The translations under genes were made by a program, and so were the position numbers. 64,000 bases of DNA from Hofstenia miamia (Eukaryota; Xenacoelomorpha; Acoela), in contig SCFE01000005.1 in the NCBI GenBank assembly GCA_004352715.1, positions 1,591,292 to 1,655,291 of the forward strand, given 5' to 3'. Shown in pieces: positions 33,743 to 48,100 of the stretch (its first letter is position 1; every line of letters begins with the position of its first letter). The notes beneath the pieces are model-generated. The model ran no database searches and had not been told where the DNA came from. It saw nothing but the letters and a program-made list of their open reading frames with translations.

Positions 33743-34599
33743 TTACGTGAACGGGAATAACTGTTGAATCATGCCTGTTATGAATAAATTCTAAAAGTGA
33801 ACCATTTACTATCTGAATGGAAATAATTCTATATTAATAGGGGACATTAAAGCTTGTAGTCTATTTAATCTAGTTAGCTATACTTAGCCCCAAACGATGA
33901 AATCTATGATCACACAAAAAGTTCTTCAACTAAATAGGGGCGTATTCAGGAGAGACATGGGTACTGGGGAGTTCACGATGTCCTTTCTTCAGATTTCCAA
34001 TGTTGATTGAATTGGCTAAAAATATTATATTTTGCAAGGAACTTAAGAAAATTAAATACTACTAACTCTAAAATGCACCTTAAACTATTATTTTTGCAAT
34101 GTTTTGATAGTTTCTGGAGTACTTTATCACGTTATTAATAACTCTAACTAGTAGCTTGTTCCCATTGCTATGCTTAATTCAGTTTTGCAACTAACTTTTT
34201 AAGAGTTTTATTGCTTACAAGAAGATATTTCTTGTAAATTGTTGAACTATACATGTATATAAACATTCTGAATTACAAAATACTAAAAGAATGTAAATGT
34301 AAAAGCTGCAATAAACATGACCTGGAGTACCATTATACAATCTATGTTATATTGTTTTATGTTATTATACAGGTGGTATCTTTTGTAAATTGATATTTTA
34401 TATCACATTTGTTCATGACTCTCATCGGATATTCTATTCGAAAAGGCGTGGGACAAGCTGTGTCAGGAATTACCTTGGAATCCATGTGACATTATAACTT
34501 TCAACCTCAATATTAGATCAAAAGATAACAATTTAAGATTATATTTTATTATGCCTAAATGTTTAAAAATGGTGCACTCTTATATTTAATCGGTATATA

Positions 34600-36912
34600 C
34601 AGTGGCGCTCAAAAGCCTGAGACCAACAATGTAAAATCAAGTCTTATTAGCAGAAAACATAGAACTGTTGTAACGACTTCGTTTTTGTGGTGTATTGGAG
34701 TTTAATAGGCGTTGAATTGTTTGAGTGGCGTTTATAGTGCGGATTAGTGGCGGTGTATAATTCCGTATAGAATATTTAAAAATAGGAATAATTTTAGTAT
34801 TATGATAATTTGAAGATAGATTGTTTGAAAACTACATTTCTATTGATAGTTTGTCGTTTTATTGTGAAAAGAAGTTGTTTTGTAATGTCGTTTTAGTGCC
34901 GTTATTATGTCGTTCAGCGATGTTGTTACGACAGTTCTATTTTTACTGGGAATGAATTACTTGCTACATTTTCTCACGCTCTTAGCAGTATATTAGAGGG
35001 CAGATTTCTATGTCATTACAAAATGGAGACACTATCCTTCCACAGGATAAGGGCTCCTTGCCGCAATTCAAAACTTGTGTCAATTAAACAATGTCGAATG
35101 TTATCAAAATCGCTTGAAAACTCGTAAGATTTGAACTTTATTGAAAACTTGTAACATTCTGAAAATTCATCTTGCTGAGATGAAGAATCCCACATCATTT
35201 GAGGATTTGAAGATTTGAAGAAGAAAATTATGCTGCTGTAGACTCAACATATCCCAGCAGAGTATTTTGTATAATTGGCAAAATCAATGCCCTGAAGACC
35301 TAGAGATCTTTCTAAAAGCGAGGAGCCTGCATTTAAAACCATTGAAAATGCAATATAAAACTTATGATTGCCATCTAATAAAATATTTTTAGCAACATGC
35401 AAGTTTGTTCACTGAATATTTTCTTTTTAGCGTCACTGATATTAAAAAATATTGAACATTGAATTCTCTTAGAATATGACACGAGCATTTGTTCCAGGAA
35501 AAGTGTGCTTTATAGGGTTAGGGTTAGGGAACGTCTCCTATCTAGATCATGGTCCCGTTATGAATTGATTTTCCTCGATTTCTTGAACCCTGATGGCGTT
35601 GGCGTCAATACCTTTGACTCAACTGGTTTGGGAGGCCTATCTATAAATATAAGAAACAGTTAAAGTTATAGTTCGGCGTTCCTCTCATGTGCTCTAAACC
35701 ATAGATTTATCTGAATGTTAGGTGAAGTCTTTTTTAAAAAAATCGAAATTTTCAAGTACTTTAGGAACAGGAATATGCTTTAGTATAAATTTTCAACAGT
35801 ACGTTTGTGCGCATTCACCAATAGATGTGTCAATGCTCACGATTTCCAAATTTCCTAATAGTCTTGGAGAAATCTCTTTAAAAATGTATAAAAGAACATC
35901 AGGTTGTTTTAGATTAAATCACTCATGAATTCTTATAAAATCTGAAAAAGCAGAACATTTGAGAAGTGCCCCTTTCTTCATTTACGTTTTGAAATTGTGC
36001 TCTGCTAAAGCCGCTTTAGGTGCAATGATCACTGACTTTGCGCAGGCCGATTCATAATTGGGCTTCAGCAGTCTAACTGTTTACAGAAATGTTTAGGGCT
36101 AGCTGATAAACCATAGGATTCAAAAATCATGATTATCTGAGTCTTAATGTCGAATCTGGCAAAAAATTCTGCTTGCAGCATTACTAAACTTGCAAGCATG
36201 TTATACGTTTTGACAAGATCAAAAAAGAAAATTAATATTTGTAAATACCTGTTTTGAATGAAGAACTATAAAATTCTTCAACAGTTGTCATCAGTCAAAG
36301 TATTGCTCAATTAAAGAAATTTTAAAAATTCGTCCATGCTAAAATATTTTACGTTCGAGGTTGGTTAGTATTCAAGATTGAAGTTTTATCTTTTTGAGTT
36401 AATGACTCATCATTAAGGACAGGCTCCCTTTCAGAAGAAAAGTGAACTGCTAGCTGTCTCCTTCAAATTTGAAAGAATGTAATACATTTGCTAGATGTGA
36501 TTGATAAAAATGTATTTTGCAAAATGTATATTATTTTTGGAAGATATTTTCAACATTTATTGGTCTTTTCTGACTTTGCTAAAATACCTTAAAGTTTAAG
36601 TAAATTTCAGTTTGCAAATATCTTTTACTTGATAATAAAAAGACATATTGAAGCATTGTATTTATTGTTAACATTGATATATGAAACTTCAGGAAATTAC
36701 TGCTCTAAAATCTACTAACAATAATCTGGGAGTGTTTTTGAAAAGCACAGTACCTATAATAAAAATTGCATGGCAATTCGTTATATAATATACTAAAACG
36801 ACGGCTACGTTTAAAAAATAGATAAAATCTTGATAACTTCACATGCAAAAATATTCGTTTTAAAAAACAGGGGGGCTTAATGCCCACCTAGCCCCCAGGT
36901 TTGGCGCCACTG
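34600..36912. mobile_element. Possible decayed DNA transposon with CAGTGGCGC ends
   Basis: CAGTGGCGC starts at 34600 and its complement GCGCCACTG ends at 36912. The flanking octamers (ggtatata, ggtggaag) match at only four of eight positions. On the minus strand, 35690-36060 is fairly open ('PDVLLYIFKEISPRLLGNLE', 'SIGECAQTYC') but unrecognised. A short TTAGGG-like run lies at 35514-35530. The left end also resembles Tc1 ends, so two unrelated half-elements are equally possible. Confidence 0.3.
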
Positions 36913-37339
36913 GGTGGAAGTTTCAATGTAAGCGATAAACCATTTAAATTGAATGAAACTAATACTCAAATTTTCTAAATACAAGACTCACAGTCTAATT
37001 TTAGTAAGCCTTTTTCTAAAAATATAATTGATTCTTCATAAGAAATAGATTATTCACTTCCCTACTAAATTTTAGTTAAAGGAACATATATTATTCATAC
37101 ACTGACAAAATATTATATGTATATAATTACAACCTACTGCAATGATAAATTTTTGAAGAATTTTTTTGAAACAATGTCCATGCTGAGATTTTTGTATTAA
37201 ATGTTATTAAGGTCAATAGGATAAGTGCTTAACGTAAACTCTCATATTCCTTGTTGTGTAGTGAATACATTCCGTTGATTACGTCAGATGCAAACAATAG
37301 GCATTATAATATTGCTGAACACTCTGTATTTGTATATTA

Positions 37340-37360
37340 TTTCATTGCAGGTGTTTAACA
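37340..37360 (+). other. Splice acceptor 10 nt before the kinesin start codon
   Basis: TTCATTGCAG ends at 37350 and the ATG is at 37361. As with the USP gene, this implies an upstream non-coding exon or a trans-spliced leader. Confidence 0.65.
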
Positions 37361-38015
37361 ATGCCTGCCAAGCAAAACCATCTTAAACATGTTTATTTTT
37401 CGGATGATAGAAGCAGCTTTGCATCCATCGATACAGAAGAAAGCATCAATGATTCGAACGACAATGTGACGGTGTGTGTCAGGTATGTTCGAATGTATTT
37501 TAATTTATGACTGCTTTTTGCTATTTAACTTTTGCGTGGAGATTTATTTAGTGAAAAAATTGGGGGGGATTGAACACACAAAGAATCATGCCTTTGTCAA
37601 CAGGCTTTTTAAAAATTTGATTTAGGGTTATACCTACATGAAGATCATATCGTCAGCTTGTTAATTTCAGGACTCGACAAATATGTGGATTACATGCTCA
37701 ATATTTGCAATTCACAGGTTGACGTAAATTCACATAGTAATTTCAACTTATTCGCACTAAATAAAATTGGAATGTGCAATTATTCAGTTGTAGAGTAGAC
37801 CGAATGATAAAATAATTAGTTGCCAATTGATAAAATCGTCATGAAACATTGACAAATATTACGCTAAACAGGGAATTTATATGTGTATTATATCTTAATA
37901 TTTTAGAGTTAGAAAACTTCTGCGGCAAGAAAAAAATCGGAATGACAAAAATGTTGTTGAACACTTGAGTCCAAACGCTATTCTGGTTAGTACATTTTTT
38001 AAAGGTATATCTATA

Positions 38016-38069
<54 letters not shown>

Positions 38070-40287
38070 CATATAATTATTTTTTATGTGATGCAAATTC
38101 CAAATATCTCCAATATGACTGCTTAGTTAATGGGGATCGGTCATGATTTAATGTCAGCTTGATTGCAACTTTAAAATTTTGTAACAGTTACGTTAAAAAT
38201 ATTGAAAATCCTGGTTTTTGTTGTCTTAGAAAGTTGTTAGTGATGGCCAAAGATCAGTGAGTATTCGATTAAAGGGTTTTGTCTTCAAATTGAAGGATTA
38301 GGAAACTTCTGCAATGAAATTAGAAGAAGGTTAGACATCTTTCTCTCATAATATCTGCCAAACAAATATAGTTATAGTAGATTTTGTAGCATACGATTTG
38401 ATGCATTCGTTTGCATTAAATAACTATTGAACGTAAAATTGTTAAAGGAATTTAGATTCTTCTGATTGTTATGCCAAATGAAATTCATTCAACTGATCTC
38501 CTAAAACTGACTGACTTCTATTTTAGATTGACAATGGTAGTAGCAACCCTTTCACTTTTAATGCTGTTTTCGATGAGGGATGTGATCAAGCAGACTTTTT
38601 CTCTTCCTGTGGGGTTACAAGGCTCTTAGATAAGGCATTGGATGGATTTGCTTGCACAGTCTTTGCATACGGTCCAACTGGCAGCGGCAAGACACATACA
38701 ATTACTGGTCCATATACATTGGTATATTTTTATATGCTGTAAACAATGTTCTTGCATTGAAACATAGTTGGCTCTTCAAGGTTTTAGGGTTTTGTTGTTT
38801 TCAGTTTTTGACACTTTCGGGGCTCATAAGGCCATAGTTTAGGTAGAAGGATATGAACTTTATGTGCTTGAGTCTAATATATCCACTGATGTACATGCTT
38901 GTTGCGAAAATTTGCTTAAAATTTAACTCGAAGAATGTTTTTATTCAGTAAATCGATGGTTTAAACTAGGACCACTGCAAGTTAAAGTTTTTTAATTTTA
39001 ACTCGATTCGAGATTCCAAAGGATTCGAGCAAAGCAAATTGTATTAAAATACAGGTCTTTTTTTACTAGTTTAGCTCTAAACCCTTTACAGACTCCTGTC
39101 AAAATTGAAAATAAAAAATTGAGTATTCGTGAAGGCCTAGTTTGAAAGTCAGTAAAAATTGTAGGTCTGCAAAATATATTATAGTTACCTTCTTATCGTG
39201 AAGGCCTTAGTCTTGTTTAAGCATATATACATGTACGTTATTGAGCTCTCTTACAAGCTAAAAATAAATGTTTGCTAGTATATTTATGAATTTTCGGGTT
39301 TGATATAAGACATAGCATTAAAATTTTGAAACCTTTAAATACATTAATCATTTTATGCTTTTTATAGCGCTAGTTTGTGTGATTATCATCGTAAATTCAT
39401 TATATACATTTTCTTAAATGCATGCTACCAATTATAAGTTTATAAATCTTTAACAATGTGGGTTTTAGTTCAATGGAACTGGTGGGGACTCTACACAATA
39501 TGGTCTCATACAGAGATCCTTCCAATATTTATTTGATCGAATTAATTCATCCAATGCCTTCAATTGTGTTCTTCGCGTTTCTTATCTCGAAGTATATAAT
39601 GAAAAGGTATGTAAAATGAGGAAAATTTCATCTGATCCATGTTGTTTTCTACTGTAATGTTATGTAAATTATTATTACGAAGTGTGCTTAAAAAATCACT
39701 TTGAATTGATCCGAAAACTACGCATGTTGCTTCAATATTGCTTTAAAAAGACAAGAAATTTTTTAATCATCAACAAGTAAATAAGGCAACTGTTGATGAT
39801 ATCCAATAAGATGCGATAATCAAAATATGTATCCTTGATTCAATGCATATTCCATCAGCTGCATATATCATATATGATGAATAAAGTACACGACATACTC
39901 CTATTTTGTATGCTTACGTCATTGGCTTCAGTATTCTCAACCAGTTTCATATATTTCATTATCAAAGTAGCAGTAGTAGCATATATATACCACGAGCTCT
40001 TCCCCAATAGAAAAAAGAATTTATCTAGACATCAATTTAGCGGTAATCGAACGATTTAATGAAACTAATGCGCACAAGTTTTCCCTAGTTTACGTAATGA
40101 TAAAATAAATAATCAACAACAATAATTCTGGTAGTAGAACTACCATAACGCTTCAAATAATTTAAGTTTAAATTCTGTGATGTCATAGTAATGTAATTGT
40201 GAAACAGGACGTTTCGCTCAAAAAATTTATGAAATGTCTGAATTCCTAGGACCGAGAGAGTTCACGATTGATGTTACAATATACATG

Positions 40288-40318
<31 letters not shown>

Positions 40319-42632
40319 TACTGCTGGCTCCGGCCAGGTTAAAACCGGTTAATTTATAAATTGTGGCAAAGTGTGCAAGAATTCCTACTTGTTGTCACTT
40401 CTAGTCCTAATCTACATTTTACCATTCAAATAATGGAATTGTAATATTGCATGCACTAATTGAAAGGTATTATCAAATTTAAGGGCAAACGAAGCATTGA
40501 CTCAAACCATGTTTGAATTCGCATTGTTGTTGCTAGACTATATTTCAATAAATAAAATCATTCATAAAGTTCTATACTACTACATCCAGTTCCTTCATTA
40601 ACTTTTGATAGACTTTGCGTACAGGGGCGCACCCAGCTTTTTCTATGAGGAGGGGAACTATTATGTATGTATGTATGTATNNNNNNNNNNNNNNNNNNNN
40701 NNNNNNNNNNNNNNNNNNNNNNNNNNNNNNNNNNNNNNNNNNNNNNNNNNNNNNNNNNNNNNNNNNNNNNNNNNNNNNNNNNNNNNNNNNNNNNNNNNNN
40801 NNNNNNNNNNNNNNNNNNNNNNNNNNNNNNNNNNNNNNNNNNNNNNNNNNNNNNNNNNNNNNNNNNNNNNNNNNNNNNNNNNNNNNNNNNNNNNNNNNNN
40901 NNNNNNNNNNNNNNNNNNNNNNNNNNNNNNNNNNNNNNNNNNNNNNNNNNNNNNNNNNNNNNNNNNNNNNNNNNNNNNNNNNNNNNNNNNNNNNNNNNNN
41001 NNNNNNNNNNNNNNNNNNNNNNNNNNNNNNNNNNNNNNNNNNNNNNNNNNNNNNNNNNNNNNNNNNNNNNNNNNNNNNNNNNNNNNNNNNNNNNNNNNNN
41101 NNNNNNNNNNNNNNNNNNNNNNNNNNNNNNNNNNNNNNNNNNNNNNNNNNNNNNNNNNNNNNNNNNNNNNNNNNNNNNNNNNNNNNNNNNNNNNNNNNNN
41201 NNNNNNNNNNNNNNNNNNNNNNNNNNNNNNNNNNNNNNNNNNNNNNNNNNNNNNNNNNNNNNNNNNNNNNNNNNNNNNNNNNNNNNNNNNNNNNNNNNNN
41301 NNNNNNNNNNNNNNNNNNNNNNNNNNNNNNNNNNNNNNNNNNNNNNNNNNNNNNNNNNNNNNNNNNNNNNNNNNNNNNNNNNNNNNNNNNNNNNNNNNNN
41401 NNNNNNNNNNNNNNNNNNNNNNNNNNNNNNNNNNNNNNNNNNNNNNNNNNNNNNNNNNNNNNNNNNNNNNNNNNNNNNNNNNNNNNNNNNNNNNNNNNNN
41501 NNNNNNNNNNNNNNNNNNNNNNNNNNNNNNNNNNNNNNNNNNNNNNNNNNNNNNNNNNNNNNNNNNNNNNNNNNNNNNNNNNNNNNNNNNNNNNNNNNNN
41601 NNNNNNNNNNNNNNNNNNNNNNNNNNNNNNNNNNNNNNNNNNNNNNNNNNNNNNNNNNNNNNNNNNNNNNNNNNNNNNNNGAAATCCGGTCCGATTATTA
41701 GGACGCATAGCACTAATATATATATATATATATATATACATTGAATTTGATGCAATATTAGATTAGCTCAGGAGTTAATTTGAGAGAATTAAGTAATGTC
41801 ACTTTCAATTTAATGAAATCAAATATAGTTTGCTTTGGAAATTTTAATCGACCTGAATTTTATCCTCTAACTATGCGAAATATTGATATACCGTGTGTAG
41901 ATATAGCAAAAAATCCTGGTCTGATAATTTCGTATAATTTGAAATGGAATGCTCACTTAGAAAATGTTATGCAACAAGGATTATGCATTTTATTCTTTGT
42001 AAGAAGAAATGTACCGATCGACACTAATTTTAGTACAAAATTGGACATTTATAAAAGTTGCATACTATCTATTTTAACATATGCTTCACAATGCTAATGG
42101 CTTTCCATAGTCAAATTTCAAGAATTGGAAATATTTCAAAGGAGATGCCTTCACTTGGTATTTAATTCTAACTACAGAATTGAATATAATAGACGTATAT
42201 TTAATTTAAGAACTTTACCAATTGCTATCCAATTCCAATTATATGACCTAGTATATTTTAACAGGCTATTAAATGGATTATACAAAGTAAATCCCTATGA
42301 TTATGTGTGCTTAACTGATTTAAGAGAATTAAGAAAAAGTTCAAAAAACATATTTACCATACGTAAATGTAGAATAATTAGTTCACATAATAATTTGTGA
42401 TCGAATAATCTGCATGGCGTTACATAATAACCAATACTTCTGTTGATATTTTTGATAAACCTTATGCGTTTGAAAACCACTGATCAGATTCATGAAATTT
42501 CATGTTAAGGAATATTTCACCACTGTTAATGTTTGTTCCTGGTTCTTATCTTGTTTCTGCAGCAGTTGCAGAACTATAAGAACTTTTTATAAATAGTTTT
42601 TTTGTTGTATTCGTAGGTCATTATATTAATAG

Positions 42633-42685
<53 letters not shown>

Positions 42686-45100
42686 TATGTATCAGTTTTC
42701 TACACATTAACTTTTGATGATAGTTCATTTGCCGACATTTTCAAAAAAGTTTCTCAAGATTATTAGTCCCTTAACCAAATTTTACTTCCAACCACATATC
42801 TAAAAATCACAATTGTGATTAGATGTAGGCTAGTGAGAAATTTTCATCGCATAAAATTTAGTCTTACTTATCGATTTTCAAAAAAAAGATGTGTCCATAT
42901 TTTTGCTCAAAAAATGTAAGAGATCAAGAATGATTAACAAGTTTATTTCTTCTTTGCATTACACACTGAGTTCTCTATATAAATTTAAGAATAGACATCG
43001 TCCTAAGCGATGTATTGTGAACTCTAATTATTTCAGTCAATGCTTTCTTTATTGGTTTTGAGTAAACTATTTCTTAGTTAGGCGTAGGGCAAAAAAATAT
43101 TATTTATCTTATCTCATCTGTTTTAGGTGAAGGATTTACTGAACCCGTCTACCCGTGACTCACTAAAAGTGAGATGGACCCGGAACAAAGGATTTCATGT
43201 AGAAAATCTCTTTACAGTTGAATGTGAAACAATAGAGGACATTCTTATTATCCTAGAAGAAGGTTTGCCTAAATATATAGATTGTCACCTAATTTTAGGT
43301 TTGCATTTACCGCAACCTCTAGAAGTTAAAAAAGTTATTTTTCCGCAATTGTATATATTGAAAAGTAGACATATTTAAATTGACTCAAAATTACCCAACT
43401 AATTTTAAAATATGTAACTCGAAGACTGATACAGAGATGGAAGTGTGGCAGATTTTTGTGATCTGCCCTGCCCTATTTTCATGTGTTGACATCTGCCCCA
43501 TATTGCCCAAAATTTATGTTCTACAGCCTATATTGCCCCACTCAAAAAATTCTCGCCCCGAAAACACCTTATTGCCCCATATTTGTTCGATGACAATTTT
43601 CATAGCACTGGATCACACCACCACTGCCAAATATTTTGAATCCTTACTGCCTAGAAAATACAGAATGATTTTTTCAAATGTCATCTCTACTATTACTGCC
43701 AGCAGGAATTTAATAACAATTTATATTAAAACTATTATTAATAGCCAAATTTTAACTCTATAAAGCTGATATTTTATGCAATATATTTATGCAAGGATAA
43801 TTGCAAAGCCTCTTGATGACAAATCATATCTAAAGGATCTTGTTGGTATTACTGAATGAAATCCCATTTCGCTAAGAGTTGAAAGTACATGGTAATTGAT
43901 TTTTCAAAATTTCTAAGTAAATCAAATTTTTATAAAGTAGGGAACTGATGTAAGAAAATTTTTTTACAATCTCTAAAATTTTGGATCAGTTTTTCTCAAC
44001 TCAAAAGTGTTTTTACCCCATTTTTGCTCTATGGATGCCCACTTTAGAAAAATATTGCAGTATACCCGCCCCGACTTGCTCCGCTCCACCTTGCCCGATG
44101 GGTCGACCCGGTCCACTTCCATCTCTGCTCTGTTATACATTCATACACTTTCATTTTGGTATTTATTTTGCCTACATTCTTATATTTCAGGAGTTCGTCA
44201 TCGGCAAATGGGTGTTTCAAACAGCAATGAGCATTCGAGTAGAAGTCATTGCTTACTCTTAACTGAGATTATGATAGAAACAGTCAGTCGTGAAGATCAA
44301 ACTATGTATCTGCACAAGAATGGCATGTTGACATTTGTCGACTTAGCCGGCAGTGAAAAACTACATCAGGGAAGTGAAGGAAACTTAGCAGAAACGACAA
44401 ACATCAATAAGAGTCTACTTGCTTTAGGTAAACTTCAAACATATATTAGAATAGTGGAAAATTGTATCACACCTAGATTTTTCACAAGTTTTAGAAATTT
44501 TTACTTTCTATAAATTAGTTTGTACCGGTATTATTGTTAGCAGTCGAAGCAAGGAAATCCTGTTTGGATCGTTTGCCGTAAGCGGTAGCAAAGGCTCTTA
44601 TAAGAAATTTTCGAGTACTTGTAATTCTCATGATGTAGTTAGGGTTAGGGTGTATATAATTTACACAGTTTCTCTTTACTGTACATGCGATTTCCATAAC
44701 ATACAGGGAATTACGGTCAGTGTCAAACTATATTTGTATCTTGTTTCTGAAGTAGGAGGTATCAATTAAAGAGTGACAATATGAGCTTAGCATGGACCCA
44801 AACCGACCTGATTAAAATTTCATTATCTGGACCCGACCCGAAAATTTACTACCCGAAACATAAATTTAATTTGCAGAACTCACGTCTTGCGTCATTTTCA
44901 AATGGAGTGGTGGATAACATCCACCCGACACGACAATTTGATACCAGAACCGAAACCCCATTAAATGACAAACCATTATTCCCACATTTCCACTAAACCA
45001 ATTAAATATTTGGAATTTAAAAAAAGCATCAAAGATTTTAAGAAATTGAAGGTTACCTATGTCAAGCTTACTTTATACAACATTCGAAGGATTTTTGAGT

Positions 45101-45137
<37 letters not shown>

Positions 45138-48100
45138 TATGTATATATTAGGTATATTAGGTATTTATATACTTCCGAAAGTTTTATCTCTGAACCTTTT
45201 TTTCACGAAAAAATAAGTAGTGTAAAATCTTGAACTATTTGAAATAGCTTCGAGGGAGCGCAAGCTCATTAAAATTTTTATCAAGTATTTTTGAAAACGT
45301 GCATTAATTCTATTGATCTAATTTATACTTAAATATTTTTATCTAGGTTCATTTATAAGTTTGTCACATCTTTAGCTGACCAGAATATCCGAAATGATGA
45401 ATTCCCATTCAAATTATTTCCTAATTATGCCATTAGATGTATTAAAGGTGCAAGAACCTCTTCTGATATGCAAGCACTTTGTCTCTACATATAGCATCAC
45501 AAGGATTTGCCAAAAAAAACTTCAAATAGCACCAATTTCTGTAATTCTGCAAATATAAATCCTTTGGTCAATTGCTGAAATTCCGACTAACCCTAACAAC
45601 CAGGATGCCATCATGAAGAATGAGAATCTATTCTTGTAATTGACTAAAAGAGCAGTAATCTAACGAAACAGTATCTTAGAAAACGATCCATTTCTCCGTG
45701 ATATTTTTCATTTCAACGTGGTGAACAGCAGAACACCAGCAATACCATTATCAGAAGTTGATTTTTGAGAGTGAATCACCTCATACCAAGAAGCTTAGAA
45801 CACTTGGCCCTACCCATCAAGCATGATGGATGCTGAAATCCAAATACAGCTCCTAAAGGTGGCTATTTTAATCCCACTTCAACCTTGAAATCGCGGAGGT
45901 GAACGGATTGCGAGATATCACCAATTGTTAGCAAAGGTTGACATTAAGTTTTAATTTTTGGCGCTACTTGCTCCACAGAAATTAGACAAGAATTGAAAAT
46001 ACTTCAGTTACCTTATTCTTATCCTTAACGTCAAATCCACGTAGCTAGATTGTGTAAGAACTTGTGCAATTTGTTTTATCTTATAGAGGAACTGATTTTT
46101 CTGAGTTTGCTGTATTCTGACTTGGCTGCATAAATTTAACTGCCTCCAACTCTTGGATCAAAAGTTCTAATTGTAAAAATATCCTGCAAATTAAAATTAG
46201 ATTTTTATGCAAAGCGTCTATTACTTATTTTTGCTTAAAATCTAGAAGGAATTTACAAACTTTTATGTGTAAAAATCCATTTATACCGCTTTAAAGCCTT
46301 AAATTAGGGTAACAAATGTATTTTATACTTCGTTTTCTTAAATTTTTTTAACATTGTTAATCTTTAAAAAAAATAATACAATAAACAAATTTTTTGCATG
46401 AAATGCAAAGTTGTAAATTCTATGCCGATGAATATTTATTTCCCACACAACATGTTGTGTTGTGCACACAACAAAACTGAAAATTCTACACAGAGCGCAC
46501 AACCGCCAAGTCTGCCTGGTGTACATCAAGATGAAACACCAAATACCCGCTTAGTCGGAACTCTATAGTAGTTGCTCTGAGTCCCAACATTCTGATTGTT
46601 CATAATATCTTTGGAGTTTTCTGTAGGGTGATTTTCTCTGTAACAAGGAAAAATTGACTTCCTTTTCAATTTTCTCCCAAAACAGTTAGCATGCTTGCGA
46701 TACATCTTTATTTCATAGTGGTGTTGGCTCATATTTATTGTTGTGTAGATTTAGATTGCGATTTTGTTTTGTTTTTATTGTAAGTTGTATTTCGGGTAGG
46801 CACTCATTTAAAAATTTCATAAAATTATCTACATTTCTATATTTTCAAACATAGCAAATATGTCAATGTATTTGCAATATACCAGTGATTGATTAATCTT
46901 TAATGTTTTAATTTCGTTTTCAATTATATCCAAGGTAAAGCTAGCCATGGAAGGACCTAATGGCATCCCATTGCCATACTGATTATTTGTTCCATTAAAA
47001 ATATATTTTACATTGAGACATGCTATGCTCAACAACTTTTTTAAGGTAGTATGGGATATGGAAATTTCTAGTTCTGGTATTAAATTCAATATATATATAT
47101 ATATATATAATATATATATATTATATACATATATTATATACATATATACATGTGGCATCGGTATGAAATCAGCGAGCAGTCCTAATATCCTATCTATTGA
47201 GGGTTTCGATTCGAAGCTAGAATTACCGAAGCTACAGTTTAATAATCAACTCCTCCTGCCATAGTACCCTTTCTACTTAAAATAAAAGTAAACAGGAGAT
47301 AGTGATGAAGCAAAGAGACCACACTCGGCCGACCCGATACAGGTAACCTTGTGAAAGAGTCTTTTAAGACTAGAGCCCTAATTAGATAGAAAGAATAGAG
47401 AATCCCTAACTCTTAGGTGCATTAAGTGGAACATATGTGCTAAGTTAAAATAACCTAAACTCCGTGCAATCCTTATCTCGTGCAATTTAGGTGACAGCAA
47501 TAATAAACAATTGGAAATGCAGTTCTACAAAACTTCTAACCGCATACCTAGCCCTGTTAAAGGGCCGTTCTAGTCAAGCTGTACTACGTCTAGGCGCCCT
47601 TTAACTACATGTATGAATTTAGAAACACAACATTTTAAATAAAACAAAAAGTCAAAATAAAGCAGAATGAACTCACTGAACGTAAACTGAAGCGAAAAAA
47701 CAAATGAATAAATCACACCTATATATACTAACAAAAACTGGTAGCGTAAATAGAAATGCATACCGTAAAAATATGGACAAATATTGAACTGGTACAATCT
47801 AGTCTTCTGCTATGAATTTTACTGCGTCGAATTAGCAGAAATTTAAATAACTAAAAATATAGCACCGTTTCATTTAGTCAAATAATCAATTGAATAATTT
47901 CGTAATTCTAAATTGTAAATTGAGAATTCCAAGTAAAGAGTAGAACAAAATTATAATGTCTTTATGCCACATTATTCTGATTATACTTTTTTACAAAATT
48001 TCAAATAATAGCTATTTCTTTACTTTTACTATTATCACAATTAGAAATATTAACGAAAATATTATTCAACTGAAAGTGTCAAGTAGGGATTTAGTGTGTT

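Noticed and set aside
35514-35530. TTAGGG repeats as an interstitial telomere
   Set aside because: Only about two and a half units; another two occur at 44640-44652. Too short to mean anything.
37839-38096. Tyr/Ile-repeat ORFs over TA tracts
   Set aside because: Translated microsatellites, not proteins.
43981-44190. ORF upstream of kinesin exon 6 as coding
   Set aside because: It is the hAT-type element sequence read through into exon 6; the TATATTTCAG acceptor at 44190 sets the real boundary.
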